DNA of 64,000 nt. Origin: Tetrahymena thermophila SB210. Its lineage: Eukaryota > Ciliophora > Oligohymenophorea > Hymenostomatida > Tetrahymenidae. The stretch spans positions 659,937 through 723,936 of the forward strand of contig NW_002476363.1 of assembly GCF_000189635.1 (NCBI RefSeq). Reading direction: 5' to 3'. A program made the position numbers and the translations under genes. Shown one piece after another: positions 12,594 to 25,629 of this stretch. The notes beneath the pieces were generated by a model. That model saw nothing but the letters and a program-made list of their open reading frames with translations. It made no database searches and was not told the origin of the DNA. Positions within the stretch are counted from its first letter, which is position 1, and the number at the start of each line of letters is the position of its first letter.

Positions 12594-13221
12594 CATTTTA
12601 TTATAAATTAAATTCATAATTTATAAACAAATGCCAAAAAATATTGTTTAAAATTTATGAAAAATCTAGCTTAAGGTTGAATTTTTAGGATTCTATAAAA
12701 ATATTTTAAAGGAGAATAAATTTTTTTTATTTTTTAGCGAATTTAATTTATTAAATTCTTATATGCAAATTTGATTTGCAAAGAGTAGATACCTTACATA
12801 CATATAATTATTAACAAAATTCTTTTAATTTTAGTTATGTCATGTAATAATTGTAAATATAATGACTTTTATAAGATATACAAATGACTGGTAGATAAAT
12901 CAATAAAAGTTATATAATTATCTATAGTTTATTGGTAAAATTTGCATAACACTAATAAAATAATTTGCTATTCAAATATACTTAATTATTAAAACTTATT
13001 AAATAGGAAATTTAATACATGTTTAGAGAAAATTATTAAATTTTTTATATTCATTATATTCATTGTAAATATTCAAATATTTTATTTAATTAATATCTAT
13101 CTATTTTTAAAGCAGTTTTTGTTTTGTTTATAAAAATAAATAATAGCTTTAGATTATCAATCACTATTAAAGTTTTGCAAATAAAATATAAAAGAAGCTA
13201 TATAAATAGGAATATTAAGTA
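12594..13221. promoter_or_regulatory. Duplicated upstream region of S-C
   Basis: This repeats the 1.3-kb-type upstream region: remnant intron sequence of S-B, the GCAAAT-TTG-ATTTGC palindrome at 12765-12779, then the conserved leader up to TTAAGTAATG. No kinase gene is left on the other side. No coding region is visible. Confidence 0.4.
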
Positions 13222-13725
13222 ATGTCAGCCGAAGTTAAAGCATAATTAGCAGAATCTCTTAATTCTATTCATGATACTTACTAACTTAAATTAAAGACTT
13301 TGTAATTAAGATATCAATCTTCATTTGATGAATTGAGTAAATTATAATATTGAATTCATAATTTATAATCAAATGTCAATAAATAATGTTTAAAATTTAT
13401 GTAAAAGCTAGCTTAAGGTTTTATTAGTGTTATTATGCAATCTTTTGATAATACAATATTTTAATTTTCCGCTTCAACTAAATTTTAATTTTCAACAAAG
13501 TTAGTTAGTTTGTTTATTCATCATTAAAATTTATTTTATTTTCAAGAATCAGGCATAGAAAATTTAGAAAAATAAGTAGAGGGATATTTGGCTCAAGACA
13601 GCAATTCTAGAGTTTGTAATTTTTTATTTATAAATAAAATAGCTTTATAATCTACTTAATATATTACCAATTTAGGAAGCACATTAGGTATTTCATACAT
13701 AACTATTACCTAATAAAATAAATGA
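13222..13725 (+). CDS. S-C: small helical gene with an internal deletion fusing exon 2 to exon 3
   Basis: Exon 1 (13222-13336) is identical in plan to S-A and ends in the same GTAAAT donor. Exon 2 starts at 13547 after TTCAAG. The second half of exon 2 and its donor are deleted: AGCAATTCT runs straight into AGAGTTTGTAAT of the old intron. The fused sequence stays open through the former acceptor into SITLGI-like codons (GGA AGC ACA TTA GGT) and stops at TGA 13723-13725. The product would have a changed C-terminus. Whether it is expressed cannot be told, and it may be a pseudogene. Confidence 0.45.
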
Positions 13726-14218
13726 AAATTAAACTTTATAAATTTTAAACTATATATTTAAGTTTATATCATTCAAATTTAATTTAATTTTAAATCAATT
13801 ATTAATAAAACTATTTAGAAAATTAAAGTTTTAATTCAAAATAGTAGTAGATTTATGAAATGTTTGTTATGTTTCTATTATATTAATTATTTATATATTA
13901 AATTAATTAAATTAAAAAACTAAACCCAAAATGATATTAAATATCAGTATATTTGTTGGAAAAAAATAATATAATAAAAACATTTTAATTTTTTTTGTCT
14001 TTGAAGTAATCTTTCATAATGTATTTATTTTAAATTCTATAAATAATATTCTTAAATAAAAATAATTAGTTTTTTATTTTACTTACAAAACTAATAAAGC
14101 TTAATATTTAATATAAATATATTATTAATAGGAAAAAATGAATTTTAAAATTGATAAATCTTTTTAGTTAAAAACAAAATATAAAATAATATGTATTATT
14201 AATATTTAATAACAATTT

Positions 14219-17200
14219 TCAGATATTTAAAGTATTATCTATTTCATATTCAGTAAAATAAATTAAATTGTTATTTTTATCCACCTGGTTAACAGAATTT
14301 AATTTTATTTATTCATTAGAGTTATCCTTTTTATATTTTTAACTCTCTTTCAAATCCATTGCCATATTTAATTCTTCGAATCCTAATATTTAATTAAAAA
14401 AATTAATGATTAAAAATAAACTATTATATATATTACATTAAAAAAGAGGAGATTAGTTTATCTCTCTGCTATAAACAGTATTTGGGTTATTTTCATTATC
14501 TTTATCAAAGTAATCGCATTCAGAGTTTAATTTTCGTTAATTTTTAGTAGCTAAGTATTTTTGTTTTAATTTTATTAATTTATTAGAGTTATCCTCTTTA
14601 ACTTTTTAACTCTCTTTCTAATTCCTTACTAAATTTAATTCTTCGAATTCTAATTTTTAATTAAAAAATTTAATGATTAAAAAAAACTATTAAAAGTATT
14701 ACATAAAAAAATAGGAGATTAGTTTATCTTGCTGGTAGATACAGTATTTGGGCTACTTATATTATCTTTATAAAAGTAATCTCTTTCAGAGTTTATTTTT
14801 TGTTAATTTTCAGTAGCTAAGTCATTAAGTTTATTTTATTTAATAGTTTAATTAATCTACTAATCTTTAAATAGTCTTTTATGATTTTTACCTATAAATT
14901 AAATATATTAAATATAACAAATAACAAGAGTTTTAATACCTATTTATATCTTAACACCAGATAATAAAAGATCATACTTTTGCTCTTCACTAAGATTTAA
15001 AAATTCTTAAAAAATTCTTTTTATTTTAGCTTTCAATTATGGATTTAATTTTTATTTTTGAAACTTTTGAACAAGTGACTTTGTATAAGAAAATTTTTAA
15101 AAAAATGAAATGATAACATTCTTAAATTACATTAAAAGTCCTATAATAACTCTTTTAATTATTACAATAATAAACCAAGCATTGATTGTGATTATAATTG
15201 CAATAGAAGTGATTACTTAATAATTGAAGGGATTATTGTTTATGAATAAACAAAGTAATACAGAAACTGCACACACGTTTGTTTGATAAAAATCAACTGA
15301 ATTGTACCCGCTCAAACGATAAGGTTATAAAACAAAAGATGCTATCCCATAGAGAGTAACCACCATAAAAATTAGCACTCCTTTAATATTAATTTCTTAG
15401 GAATAGAAGTTAAGAACTATAATGATTATCATTTTTTCTAACATTTTTACGAATTCCCAATAATATTTTTTGCTTTTATACTCTCTGTATAAAAAGCCAT
15501 ATTTCTTATATATTTAAATGTTTTGCAAGTTATTTTTATTTCTGTATAGTATATAAAAAAGTCCAATAGGTATAATAAAAGCAAACACTAATAAGCAAGG
15601 AGCTACTAAGATAGAACTATAGGTCTAGTGCTGGCTAGTGTTGCATTCATAAGTTATATTATAGAGTATATAACTAGAATCTCCAATTATCCTGCATGAA
15701 AGAATAGCTATCATTTGAAAAACCAAATCAGATTAAACTAAAATAAATATAAAGATCGCAGCAGTACAGATAGAATAATAACGAACTTTTATATTTGTAA
15801 ATAGCCTTTATAAAATTAAACTAAGTATAAACACCATTAAATAGCCAATTGGAACAATTAGAGTAAATAGTAGTTTAAGATATATCATTGGTATATCTGT
15901 TTATATATCTTTTAATATACATTCAACGGAATTCATTTATTATCTTACAGGTGTTCCTAAATACTACGAAGTATCAAATATATCTTTTGTTTGATAAAAT
16001 TTAAAATATTATTTTCATCTTAAAAAATTTAGTTTTTTTAAATAAATAAATAATCTTGATTGATAAATTAATAATTTAAAAATTTTTTAATTTTAATTTT
16101 TTTTACCTGTAGCTAATTTTATATTGAAAGTAATAACTGATCCTATTATTTGTAAATAGTTAATGAATACTTTAATATAAACACTAGCTTTTTCTCCATT
16201 TCGAGATTTTCTATCTTTTTGGTTATCATATTTGACATTTAATTTAGATTAATATTTAATCTCTTTTAAGGATGAGCTTTGATTATTCTTTAATGAGTGT
16301 CTTTTCAGAGCTGCTTTAAAAGCAATTATTGTTTATTCCTCTAAGTCTCCTTTTATGGCAATCCGAATTGAAAATAAAGTCCAGATTACTATTAAGATTG
16401 CTTTCCACAATAAAGCACTCAATTCTTTACATTACCCACATTAATAAGATCCAACTTTAGAATAGCTTTCTCCCCAATAGCTTCCATAAATCTTATTAAT
16501 TTTAAATTTATTGTTAAAATAATATTTAAAAAGTTGTATTTACATCGCATTCTTCACATAGAGGTCCTATGTAACCTTCTAAGCATACTTAATTACCATA
16601 AGTATTTCCAATACAGTTTTAAGGCTTATTTACACATTCTATAACTAGAGGACTACTTTCATCTTTTCTCCAGAATCCTTAATTTACATATATAATTCCA
16701 TTTTTGCATTTTGCTCCAGAAGGACATGAATAACATTATTGTGTATCGAGAGAGTATTTATCTTATTCACAGACAACACATTCTGTATATGTATTGTAAA
16801 AATTATTAATTTCACCATAATTACAACTTCTAAAATAAACTTCTAATTCATAAGAATAGTTAGACTCAAATTAATTTGTTTATTTATTTAAAATTTTTAT
16901 AACATTAGATTTGAACTCAATTATTGCTTTTGAATTTGGAATCCCTATTAATTACATACCTTAAAAAACAAATTATTTCTATTTTAAATCAACAAATGCT
17001 GTAGAATTTCCTCTAATGTAATAATTTGATATATTTTTTGTCTTGCTGCTAAATTATGCTTAAATTATTATTTTATCAGCATCTAATGGAAATATTGGTT
17101 TAGCAGTTTAATCTCTTAGCTAAAAGATTATATCTGGAATTTATGCTCCACTTTTAATATTTGATAAAATCAAAGAATTAGTTGACTCATTGAAATATTT

Positions 17201-20200
17201 ATTTAAATCTGTAGTCATGATCAAACCTAAATGATCAGGATATGAATTGATATTATCTCCATAAAGAGTGGCCTAGTTATTCAATATAATGCTTTAAGAG
17301 TCTATAACTGGATTTATACCTAGATTATTAATGCATCCTCCGATAACTGCATTGTTATTTGATAGATTTGTTTTATAAATTTTGATCTATTACTGTACTG
17401 TTGATTCACTTTCTGAGCTAATAAATAATGCCCCACCACTTCCATTTAAAGATTGATTGTCAGTTATTTAGCAATTAGACAAAGTTAAAGTAAAAACCTA
17501 TTAATTGTATGATTAAAAATTTTAAATTATTTAAAAAAAAGAAGTATTACATCATCATTTTAGGCCTTTAAAAACATAGCTCCTCCATCTGATATGGCAG
17601 TATTTCCAATCATTTGAGTGTTTTATATATAATTAAGATTAGAAACCAAACCATTAATTGATATAGCACCACCGTTATTGGCCTATTTTTAAATAAATAT
17701 TTAAATTACATAAAAGCTTGTATGATATTAAATTATTTTAAATACTTTTGATTCTAAAAACATAGAGTCAGATATAAAAAATTGTGTTTAGTTCAACTAA
17801 AGTATAGAGCCAAAGCATAGCATGCAAATTATTTTCTAAAATATTGTTTATTATTATATTTATAATTTAGATTAAAATAGTGATATAAGTGCTCCTGAAT
17901 TTATCAGAGAAATCTAGGATTGTAATACTCGTTTTGAGGATATCTAATTTATGTTTATAAATTAAGATTCTTCAATTGTTAGAGATCCTTAATTGACACT
18001 AATTAAGTATGTGGAAAAAGTAGAGTCTTTAATTATTAATCTTTAAATTATAATACTCGTATTAATACCATTAATTAAAAGAGGGGAAGTATTTTGTAAA
18101 TTTTTTATTATTAAATTTTAAAATCCACAATCAACAATCGACAACATAGATTTTTAGAGTTAGAAAAATGACACTGATTAGATGTCAGATAACTTTGTTA
18201 TTTGATTCAAATAATCAGGATAAGTTTAGTTAAAATTATTATTATGAATATTAAAAAGAGTAACATTAGAATTTTAGGTATTCAAAAAATATGAGTTGGT
18301 CTAGCCTAAAATATTGGTTAACTCTCCTTCATAGAATAGAATCTAGCTTAATAAATTCTAATTTTCTGATTATCTGAATATTGATTAAAAAAAAATTTAA
18401 TATTATTTTTAATTTTCATTATTTTATGGTAATAAATTTATGTTAATAAATATTTTTAATCTTAAATTAAAATAATTTACATTATTGAAATCGAGGAAGA
18501 ATAAGAACTAAGTGTATAGATATTACTAAAGTTAGATGATTTACACACAAAATTTAAATTTGAGTTTTGTGAATTTATGTAAAATGCACCACCATCATTC
18601 TAAGCATAACCTTCTACAAATGAAGATTTTTCTATAAAAATATTTGTTTCTGAACTAAGACTCTCGAAGTAAATAAACGAGCCTTAGCTTGCTGTGGATT
18701 GACTAAAATTTGAAGAAAGAATTTACAAATTGTTTGATTTAGCTCTTAAGCAACCTCCTTATTATATTAAAGTTGTTACATTATCTGTGATATTAAATGA
18801 AGATTGCTTGCAATTAGCGTTAATGATGGTTATATTTTGACCAACTATATATTGAAAATTAAAGATACTACTAGATACTGAATTAATATATTGGTTATTA
18901 ACTAAATATATAGAACCTAATGGATTAATTGCCTGAATTGCAGAAGTTGAATAGGTTTAGGTATTAGGAATTGCATTTAATCTATTTTAGCTAAAAATTG
19001 AGTTGCTTATTGTTATATTAGAAGTAAAAGTGGAAGTAATTAAAATTGGATTAGCTTAGGAGCTAGCTTAAGTTTATTCAAAATATGAACTTGTGATAAC
19101 TACTTTTGATAAATTTATTACTGAATTTGTGTAAGCTTAATTTTTTATGACTAAAATAGAATTATTTATTCCTTTTATATAGCTTGATTATAGATTAGTT
19201 ATGCTAATCTTTTTTATTTCATTAAAAATTAAACATCCACCATACTCTCTATTGACTAAATTATCAAAAAATTTTTTTTCATTTAAGCAAGAAATATTGC
19301 TAATTGAAACTAGAGAAGATTAGGATAATTAACAAAATGCTATTTCTTATTGGTTTTTTACTGTAACTTCAGTTATTTAAACTGAAAAAATTTGTTCAGT
19401 GAGAACTAATTAAGTAATTCCGAGGTAGATATCTGATTAAACTTAAGAAGAGGGAAAGTAAGAATTATCAGTGAAATTTAAATAACTCATATTTAAAGTG
19501 TGTTAGGGAAGAGGATTTATTGAATAAATAGCATCAAAAAAGAGATAATTGTGTGTTGTATAAAATGAGTTATTGTACATAGTTATATTCTAGAACTAAA
19601 ATGTTTAATTTTTTTGTTAGATTGTGCTGACAGTTGAGAATATCTATAAATTACAAAACTGATTATTGGACATAGTCATATTAGCTACATTGAATTAACC
19701 AGCTTCAAATAGCTAACCAGAGAATTGTGGATAGTAAATTTAATTTATATCACATAGATTATTTTAAATTATAAAAGTATCAATAATAACATTAACTTCG
19801 CTCTATTAGGTTAATATACTGAATTTTTCACTTAATTTACAACTATCTATTAGAATATTTTAAAGTACAATCTATTTAATATAATAAAAATATTTCATTT
19901 TTAATTTACAGTATAAAAAATTACCTATTAAGAATTAACGATTGTTATTAATGTTGATGTATTTGAAAAATCTAAACTTTTTATGTTTAAATTTTTAATA
20001 ATCAAGAAAGAATTATTTATTTAAAAAAAGAAGCAATCAGATGTACTATCTGTTGAAGATATACTTATGTTATCTATAGTAGCACTTGAAATAATACCAT
20101 CGAAATAGACCCCACACTTTTATTAGGAGCTACTAATAATAAAATTAATAAGTATATCATCAATGTTTAGCATAAATAGACCCGAGAATTGGAGCAACTA

Positions 20201-23200
20201 ATTTACATTAATTTAAGCTAATTGATTATCATTCCAGCTCTAAATTGTTAAATTTGTTTATGCAAAAACTTATAAAGTTAGCAGTTCATTGTAAAATACC
20301 ATCTAATTTTAGTTGCTCATTAACAAATTAACATTTAGAATTTCAAATCCGTTTATTAATTCGAAATATTATTAAACCTATTTTTAAATAGAAAAATATT
20401 TTGGTAAAATATTTATTTTAATCTAGAGATTTACTAAAAGTAAAGATGAAATTATACTCAAAGAAGTTGTATAAGGCTATTCAAAAGAACCTATCCCATA
20501 TATACATTTAGTATCAGCAGTTTCAGTAGTATTAAAATAAAACTACATTTAGCATTTCTAAGTACAACTAAGTAAATTTTAAAGACATTATCCAATAGGG
20601 AAAAATGTATTACTATAGTAATACTAAATAAATAAAACCTAAGTCTTTTCTATATACTGAATATTATTTCCAGCATCTGTTAAAGAAGGAGACTGGAAAT
20701 GCATAAATTATTCAAATTATTAAGTAACTGTATTAAAACTCCATAAATAAACATCTCCACTCATTTAATCTCCAACTCCAAAAATACTAATTTGATTGAA
20801 TACATTTAAATAGTATGGATTTGACTTTAGCTTCATTAATGGTTAAAATGTTTTTTTAGAGAAATTATAGATAATTACACTGTAATCACCACAAACTGTT
20901 ATTAGAAATTTATTATCATCAGAATGAAATAATTAACCAATTATTGAGCCAGAACAATCGGACGCTTTTTATCAAAATTAATTTTTTAAATGAATAAATA
21001 AATAAAATAATTTTAAAAATATTTTATTATTATTTTTAAATTAATGAAAAAAAACTTTTAACTTGTTGGGATAGGATTTGATATTTCATTAGTTTATTTT
21101 CATCTAAAATAAAATGAAATTAATTCCCATTTTGAATTTTATGTTTGATTTTATTGTAAGATTACCTATTGAATATTTGAATGAAAGGTCTGTAGAATTC
21201 CAAACAAAAATACTTCCATTAACAGCTATTCCAACGATTTCTTAATCTTCTTAGGAATAGAGAGCATAACTTGTATTTTGATTATTTTCTTCTACTTTGT
21301 CTGAGAGCAATTTAAACTATTATTAAGAGGTAATACTTATTGCATAAAATAAGAAATTTTCATTTTTTTATTTATTAGGTATTCCTACAATAACCCAAAT
21401 AGCTTGATTAATATAGTAGGGATCAATATTGAAGCTTATTTAATCTACATTAAGATTTAACTACCTTAAATCATATAGCTGTTTTTATAATTATAATAAC
21501 TTTAATATTTTTGATTAAGATAGAAAGAAAGAAATAATTACTTAAGGAGTGAATGATGAGTCCATTACTTTATAAAATCCTAAGTATGTTTAATCATGCA
21601 TAGCAATAAAACAAGTATTACAGTTTTTTACAGAAAAAAATGTATTTTATCTTGCTTTGATTTACTTAATAAGAGGATAAGTAAGGATAGATTTTAGGTT
21701 ACTTGGAGAATCTTTAGTGACTTAAATTTTATATAATGAAGAAACAACAAAGTATATTTCTTAATTGAGTTAGAAACTAAATATTTTTGTAAAACCTGTA
21801 GAAATATAAGCTTAATTTTATAGTATAATATAATGGTTAAAGTAAATTTATTTTTGAAATTTTATTTTTACTAAAACGAGTGAGCTAAGTGTTTGTACTA
21901 TATGAATAAACAAATACAGCTGATTATTCAAAGTATCCAGTGTAGTATGGTATTAAAAATTATTGACTTTCTTCCAAATGATACCATCCATTAGTTGGAT
22001 TTCCTGGTAGTTAAAGAGTAAAAGGTTTTTTGATATTAGCAAAGCTAAAAGAATCAAATGTATTTGTATTCTAATTATAGACAAAATTTAAATCTATTCT
22101 ATAAATAAACCAATAGCTACTTATGTATAAACTGCCTTAATTATTTTAAGAATTTATAAAGCTTAAACTGACTATATTATCTCCTGAACCAAGCGGTAGA
22201 CCTATTTTTTTAAATTTTAAGAAATTTATAATGAAAATTATTAATATATTTAATCTACAATCAGTCTTGATTAATTTTATCTAATTCGATTATAAATTAA
22301 TGACCTAGAAAGCATTGATTTGACAATAGACTCCTGCTAAAAATATAATATCATAACTCTTGTGGAAATCTATATAGTTATAATTATAACCTATAAAATA
22401 AAATAGAGTGAAATATTATTCTTTAAAAGACTTAAAAAATTAGATATACCTACTTGCGAATAATATCCATTGAATGAGAATTATAAAGTTTTAAAATCAA
22501 TTGACCAAGTATAAGCACCATAATAATCAATTACTGCTATAAAATTCTAACCATTTGAAAGCTAAAGTATTTTTGCAGAACAAATATGATTACTAGAGTC
22601 AGAATTAAAAGGTAAAATATTCAAAGATAGAATTTATTTTCCTTCTATAAAGTCAACAACATATAATAAATATGTTGAACTTTTTAAGACACAATAATTA
22701 GATCCTTTCATGAAATGCATACTTTCTAAATTACTGAATGGTAGTGTTTATTAAGATTCAAGAGTATAAGGATCTGCGTATATTAGCTATTCTGAATTCA
22801 GAACTAAAATTTGATTTCTTTGTAGTACATACTCCATTTGAGATATAACGTATTTAGCTTTAATAAAATAAAAATTGTTTTAAAAAAGTATAAACTATTT
22901 ATTTAAATTTACTCTTAATCACATTCACAATATTATCAATTTCACTAGAAAGATCATTGTAATATACTATACTCTAAGACTCCTAACCGTTTTAATAAAG
23001 TACAGTGTTTATCAAAAGTATATTAGTGTTAGGCAACTTCAAATAACTAGAAACAATATAGTCCTCAAAAAATCTAGGCTCTGTTTTTAAAAATTTATAT
23101 CTTAATGAATTAAAATATTAATTTAATCTTACGGTGCTGCCTAGAAAATGCTTAACATATTTAAGCATTTAAGTTTTGTATTGATTACAATAAGATTATG

Positions 23201-23235
23201 ACTGTTAAATTCAAAGTAAAGAATGATTTACTCAT
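14219..23235 (-). CDS. TM2: giant beta-helix/multi-pass membrane protein, second copy
   Basis: It is colinear with TM1. The start ATG is at 23235-23233 with the same signal peptide. The first exon junction differs in sequence but stays open (PRFFEDYIVSSYLKLPNT against AKYLEGYTPSNYLKLPNT in TM1). The beta-helix, Cys-rich part (about 16.8-16.44 kb) and TM region (about 16.4-15.1 kb) are all present, with the same introns. This copy lacks the short intronic insertion found in TM1, TM3 and TM5, so it preserves the empty site. The C-terminal modules end at TGA 14219 if the last intron is retained. I found no inactivating change where I translated it, but I did not check every base. Confidence 0.7.
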
Positions 23236-23242
23236 ACTAATA

Positions 23243-23950
23243 GATATTTTTTCAACCTTCTATAATTACTATTTTTAATTCAAATATAGGTTTTGAGATA
23301 AGATTATTGAATTATTTCGTGGAGAGTTTTTTAAATAACTTCAAATGTTGATTAATTATTATTTTTGATATTTCTTATTCTTTTCTTTTTTTCTTATATC
23401 TCAAATTTATGATTTAAATGTACACTTCTATTATTGAAATTAATCTAAAAAAACTAAAAAATATTCTTTCAATCTTCTTTTATTCTATTTTTAATTCAAA
23501 TATAGGTTTTGAGATAAGATTATTGAATTATTTCGTGGGGAGTTCTTTAAATAACTTCAAATGTTAAATGTTGATTAATTATTATTTTTGATGTTTCTTA
23601 TACTTTTCTTTTACTATTTTTAATTCAAATAAAGGCTTTGATATAAGATTATTGAATTATTTCGTGGGGAGTTCTTTAAATAACTTCAAATGTTAAATGC
23701 TGATTAATTTTGATTATTGATGTTTCTTATTCTTTTCTTCTTAATCTCAAATTTATGATTTAAATGTACACTTCTATTATATAAATTTATCTAAAAAAAC
23801 TAAAAAATGTTCTTTCAACCTTCTATTATTACTATTTTTAATTCAAATATAGGTTTTGAGATAAGATTTTATATGAATTATTTCGTCAGAGTTTATTAAA
23901 TAACTTCAAATGTTTATCTATTATTATTTTTGATGTTTCTTATTCTTTTC
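23243..23950 (-). repeat. Minisatellite directly upstream of TM2, 4 units
   Basis: Same unit as upstream of TM1, with four GAATTATTT cores (about 23309, 23525, 23656 and 23877). Two units carry an added GTTAAATG duplication (CAAATGTTAAATGTTG). It starts within 10 bp of the start codon. Confidence 0.7.
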
Positions 23951-24147
23951 TTTTATCTACGATATATATCTAGAAAGCTACCTCTAATAACAATAAAGTA
24001 CTATCCTCAAAATTATTAATATAAAAAATTTAAAGTAATTGTTTTTAAATTACTTAAGTATAAAATAATTTTTACCATTTTAATTTTATAATTTTAAACT
24101 TTAATATCACTTTCAAAAAATAATTCAGACATAAATATTATTGATAA

Positions 24148-24180
24148 AGTAAATTCAAATTTATAAAAATTTGAATTACT
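24148..24180. other. AT hairpin AGTAAATTCAAAT / ATTTGAATTACT
   Basis: An imperfect inverted repeat in the spacer 23951-24464 between the TM2 leader and the 3' end of TMC-a. Longer versions with 16-bp arms are at 43341-43381 and 58487-58527. The rest of the spacer shows no gene. Confidence 0.35.
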
Positions 24181-24464
24181 GAATGCTTATTTTTAAATGG
24201 ATTTTTGATAGCTTCATTAAATTAAATATATGTTTCTATAATTTAAAAAAATTTGTCAATTCAAAATGACGGTTACACTAATATATTAATTATATTAAAA
24301 AAAAATAAAATGAATCAATTAATTATTATAATATTTTAAAATTCATTTATAATCTTTAAAGAACAAATATTTAGAATTATTTTTATATTTAATTAGTTTC
24401 ATTCTTTTCTTTCTATATTGGGATTAAATATGATCTAATAAGAATCAAAATAATATTTTGACTT

Positions 24465-25440
24465 TCATTTTCTATTCGTACTATCAAGGTTTTAGTTTAT
24501 GTTTAATATATTTGTTTGAAATAATTACTGTTTAACTTTTTAGATGTCTTTACTGCTTGGCTGTGTAGATTATAAACTATGACTACTCTTGTAAATGCTT
24601 TAAGAAAAAACAGAGTTCCTTTTTCTTCTATTTATTTACCAATTTATTTATTTTTAAGAATTAATTTGTGGCTGGCCTTGTACATTAGGAGTTTGATAGA
24701 TAATACTAATTGATTATATTTCTTCGTTATTTTCTAAATTCTTATCCAGATTGTTATTATTAACTATATTTTAATCCATTTTTTGTTAAGTTATACAGGT
24801 GAGGATTTTTAGATAGCTGGTTATATACTTAAATCCAGAGCATTTTTTACAAGTCCAGCCATTTACACTTAAAGAATTTTAAATTAAAAATTAAAAACAT
24901 TTAATTGATTAAAAAATATTCTGGAATTGTTCTATTAATCAAAAAAATAAAAAAGTGAGCTTGGCTTTTTTTTTTTGATTGATAAAAAATAAAAATTAAG
25001 AGCTCCCTTTTTTATTTTTTTGATTAATAGAACAATTCCAGAATATTTTTTAATCAATTAAATGTTTTTAGTTTTTCATTTAAAATTCCTAAAGCATTTA
25101 ATGGCTGGGCTTGCGAAAAATGTATGGGATTTAAGTATACCTAAGATTTACTCTTTTTATTTTTAATATACATTACTAGTGATTTAACTAAATAGATACT
25201 ACGAGATCTTTAATAATAAAAATAGTAAAATATGCTATTAAAAATCCACTAATAGCAACAAGTATCCATCCAATTTTCATTCTTGTATCTTCGTTTTTAT
25301 CTTAACTATCGTTAACTAACAATGAAGCACACATTTAAATGGTTATCATTAAAATTTCCTAATAATCTACCACATCTGATAAAGATGCTTGCTTTAACAT
25401 CAATTTCATAGCAAAAATTTTATTTTTAATTAGAGAAAAC
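24465..25440 (-). pseudogene. TMC-a: C-terminal end of a divergent multi-pass membrane protein, interrupted by a foldback element
   Basis: The minus-strand frame encodes KIFAMKLMLKQASLSDVVDY followed by QEILMITIQMCASLLV, then a charged loop and the helix MKIGWILVAISGFLIAYFTI. This resembles the last two helices of the TM family, but is clearly divergent. After a 312-bp foldback insertion (24826-25137), a Gln/Asn/Ser-rich tail follows (QNIVNNNNLDKNLENNEEIQ, INWQINRRKRNSVFSQSIYK). It stops at TGA 24465-24467, where the other two copies have an arginine codon and run about 20 residues further. The upstream body of the gene is not recognisable. It is a fragment rather than a complete gene. Confidence 0.6.
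24826..25137. mobile_element. 312-bp foldback (MITE-like) element with TA target duplication
   Basis: Two arms of about 140 bp are inverted repeats around a loop of about 40 bp. The outer ends are TACTTAAATCC...GGATTTAAGTA. The inner arms share AATATTCTGGAATTGTTCTA. The flanks are TA on both sides. The empty site is visible twice: GGTTATACCTAAG at about 59160 and GGTTATAACTAAG at about 44020. It has no coding capacity. The TA duplication fits Tc1/mariner-type mobilisation, which is an inference from structure. Confidence 0.8.
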
Positions 25441-25629
25441 ACCTAATTATTTGAATGAAAACTCATCTTAGTTTTTTTATATTTTAAAGAATAAAGCAAA
25501 AATATTTATTAAGAATAACTAAATATTAGAGGATATAAACAAAGTACATAAGATATAAATAAAAGTGAAAGTTAAACAAATCTAGATTAACATCAATTTA
25601 ATCTTATAAGCGAAAAAAATAAAATTTTT

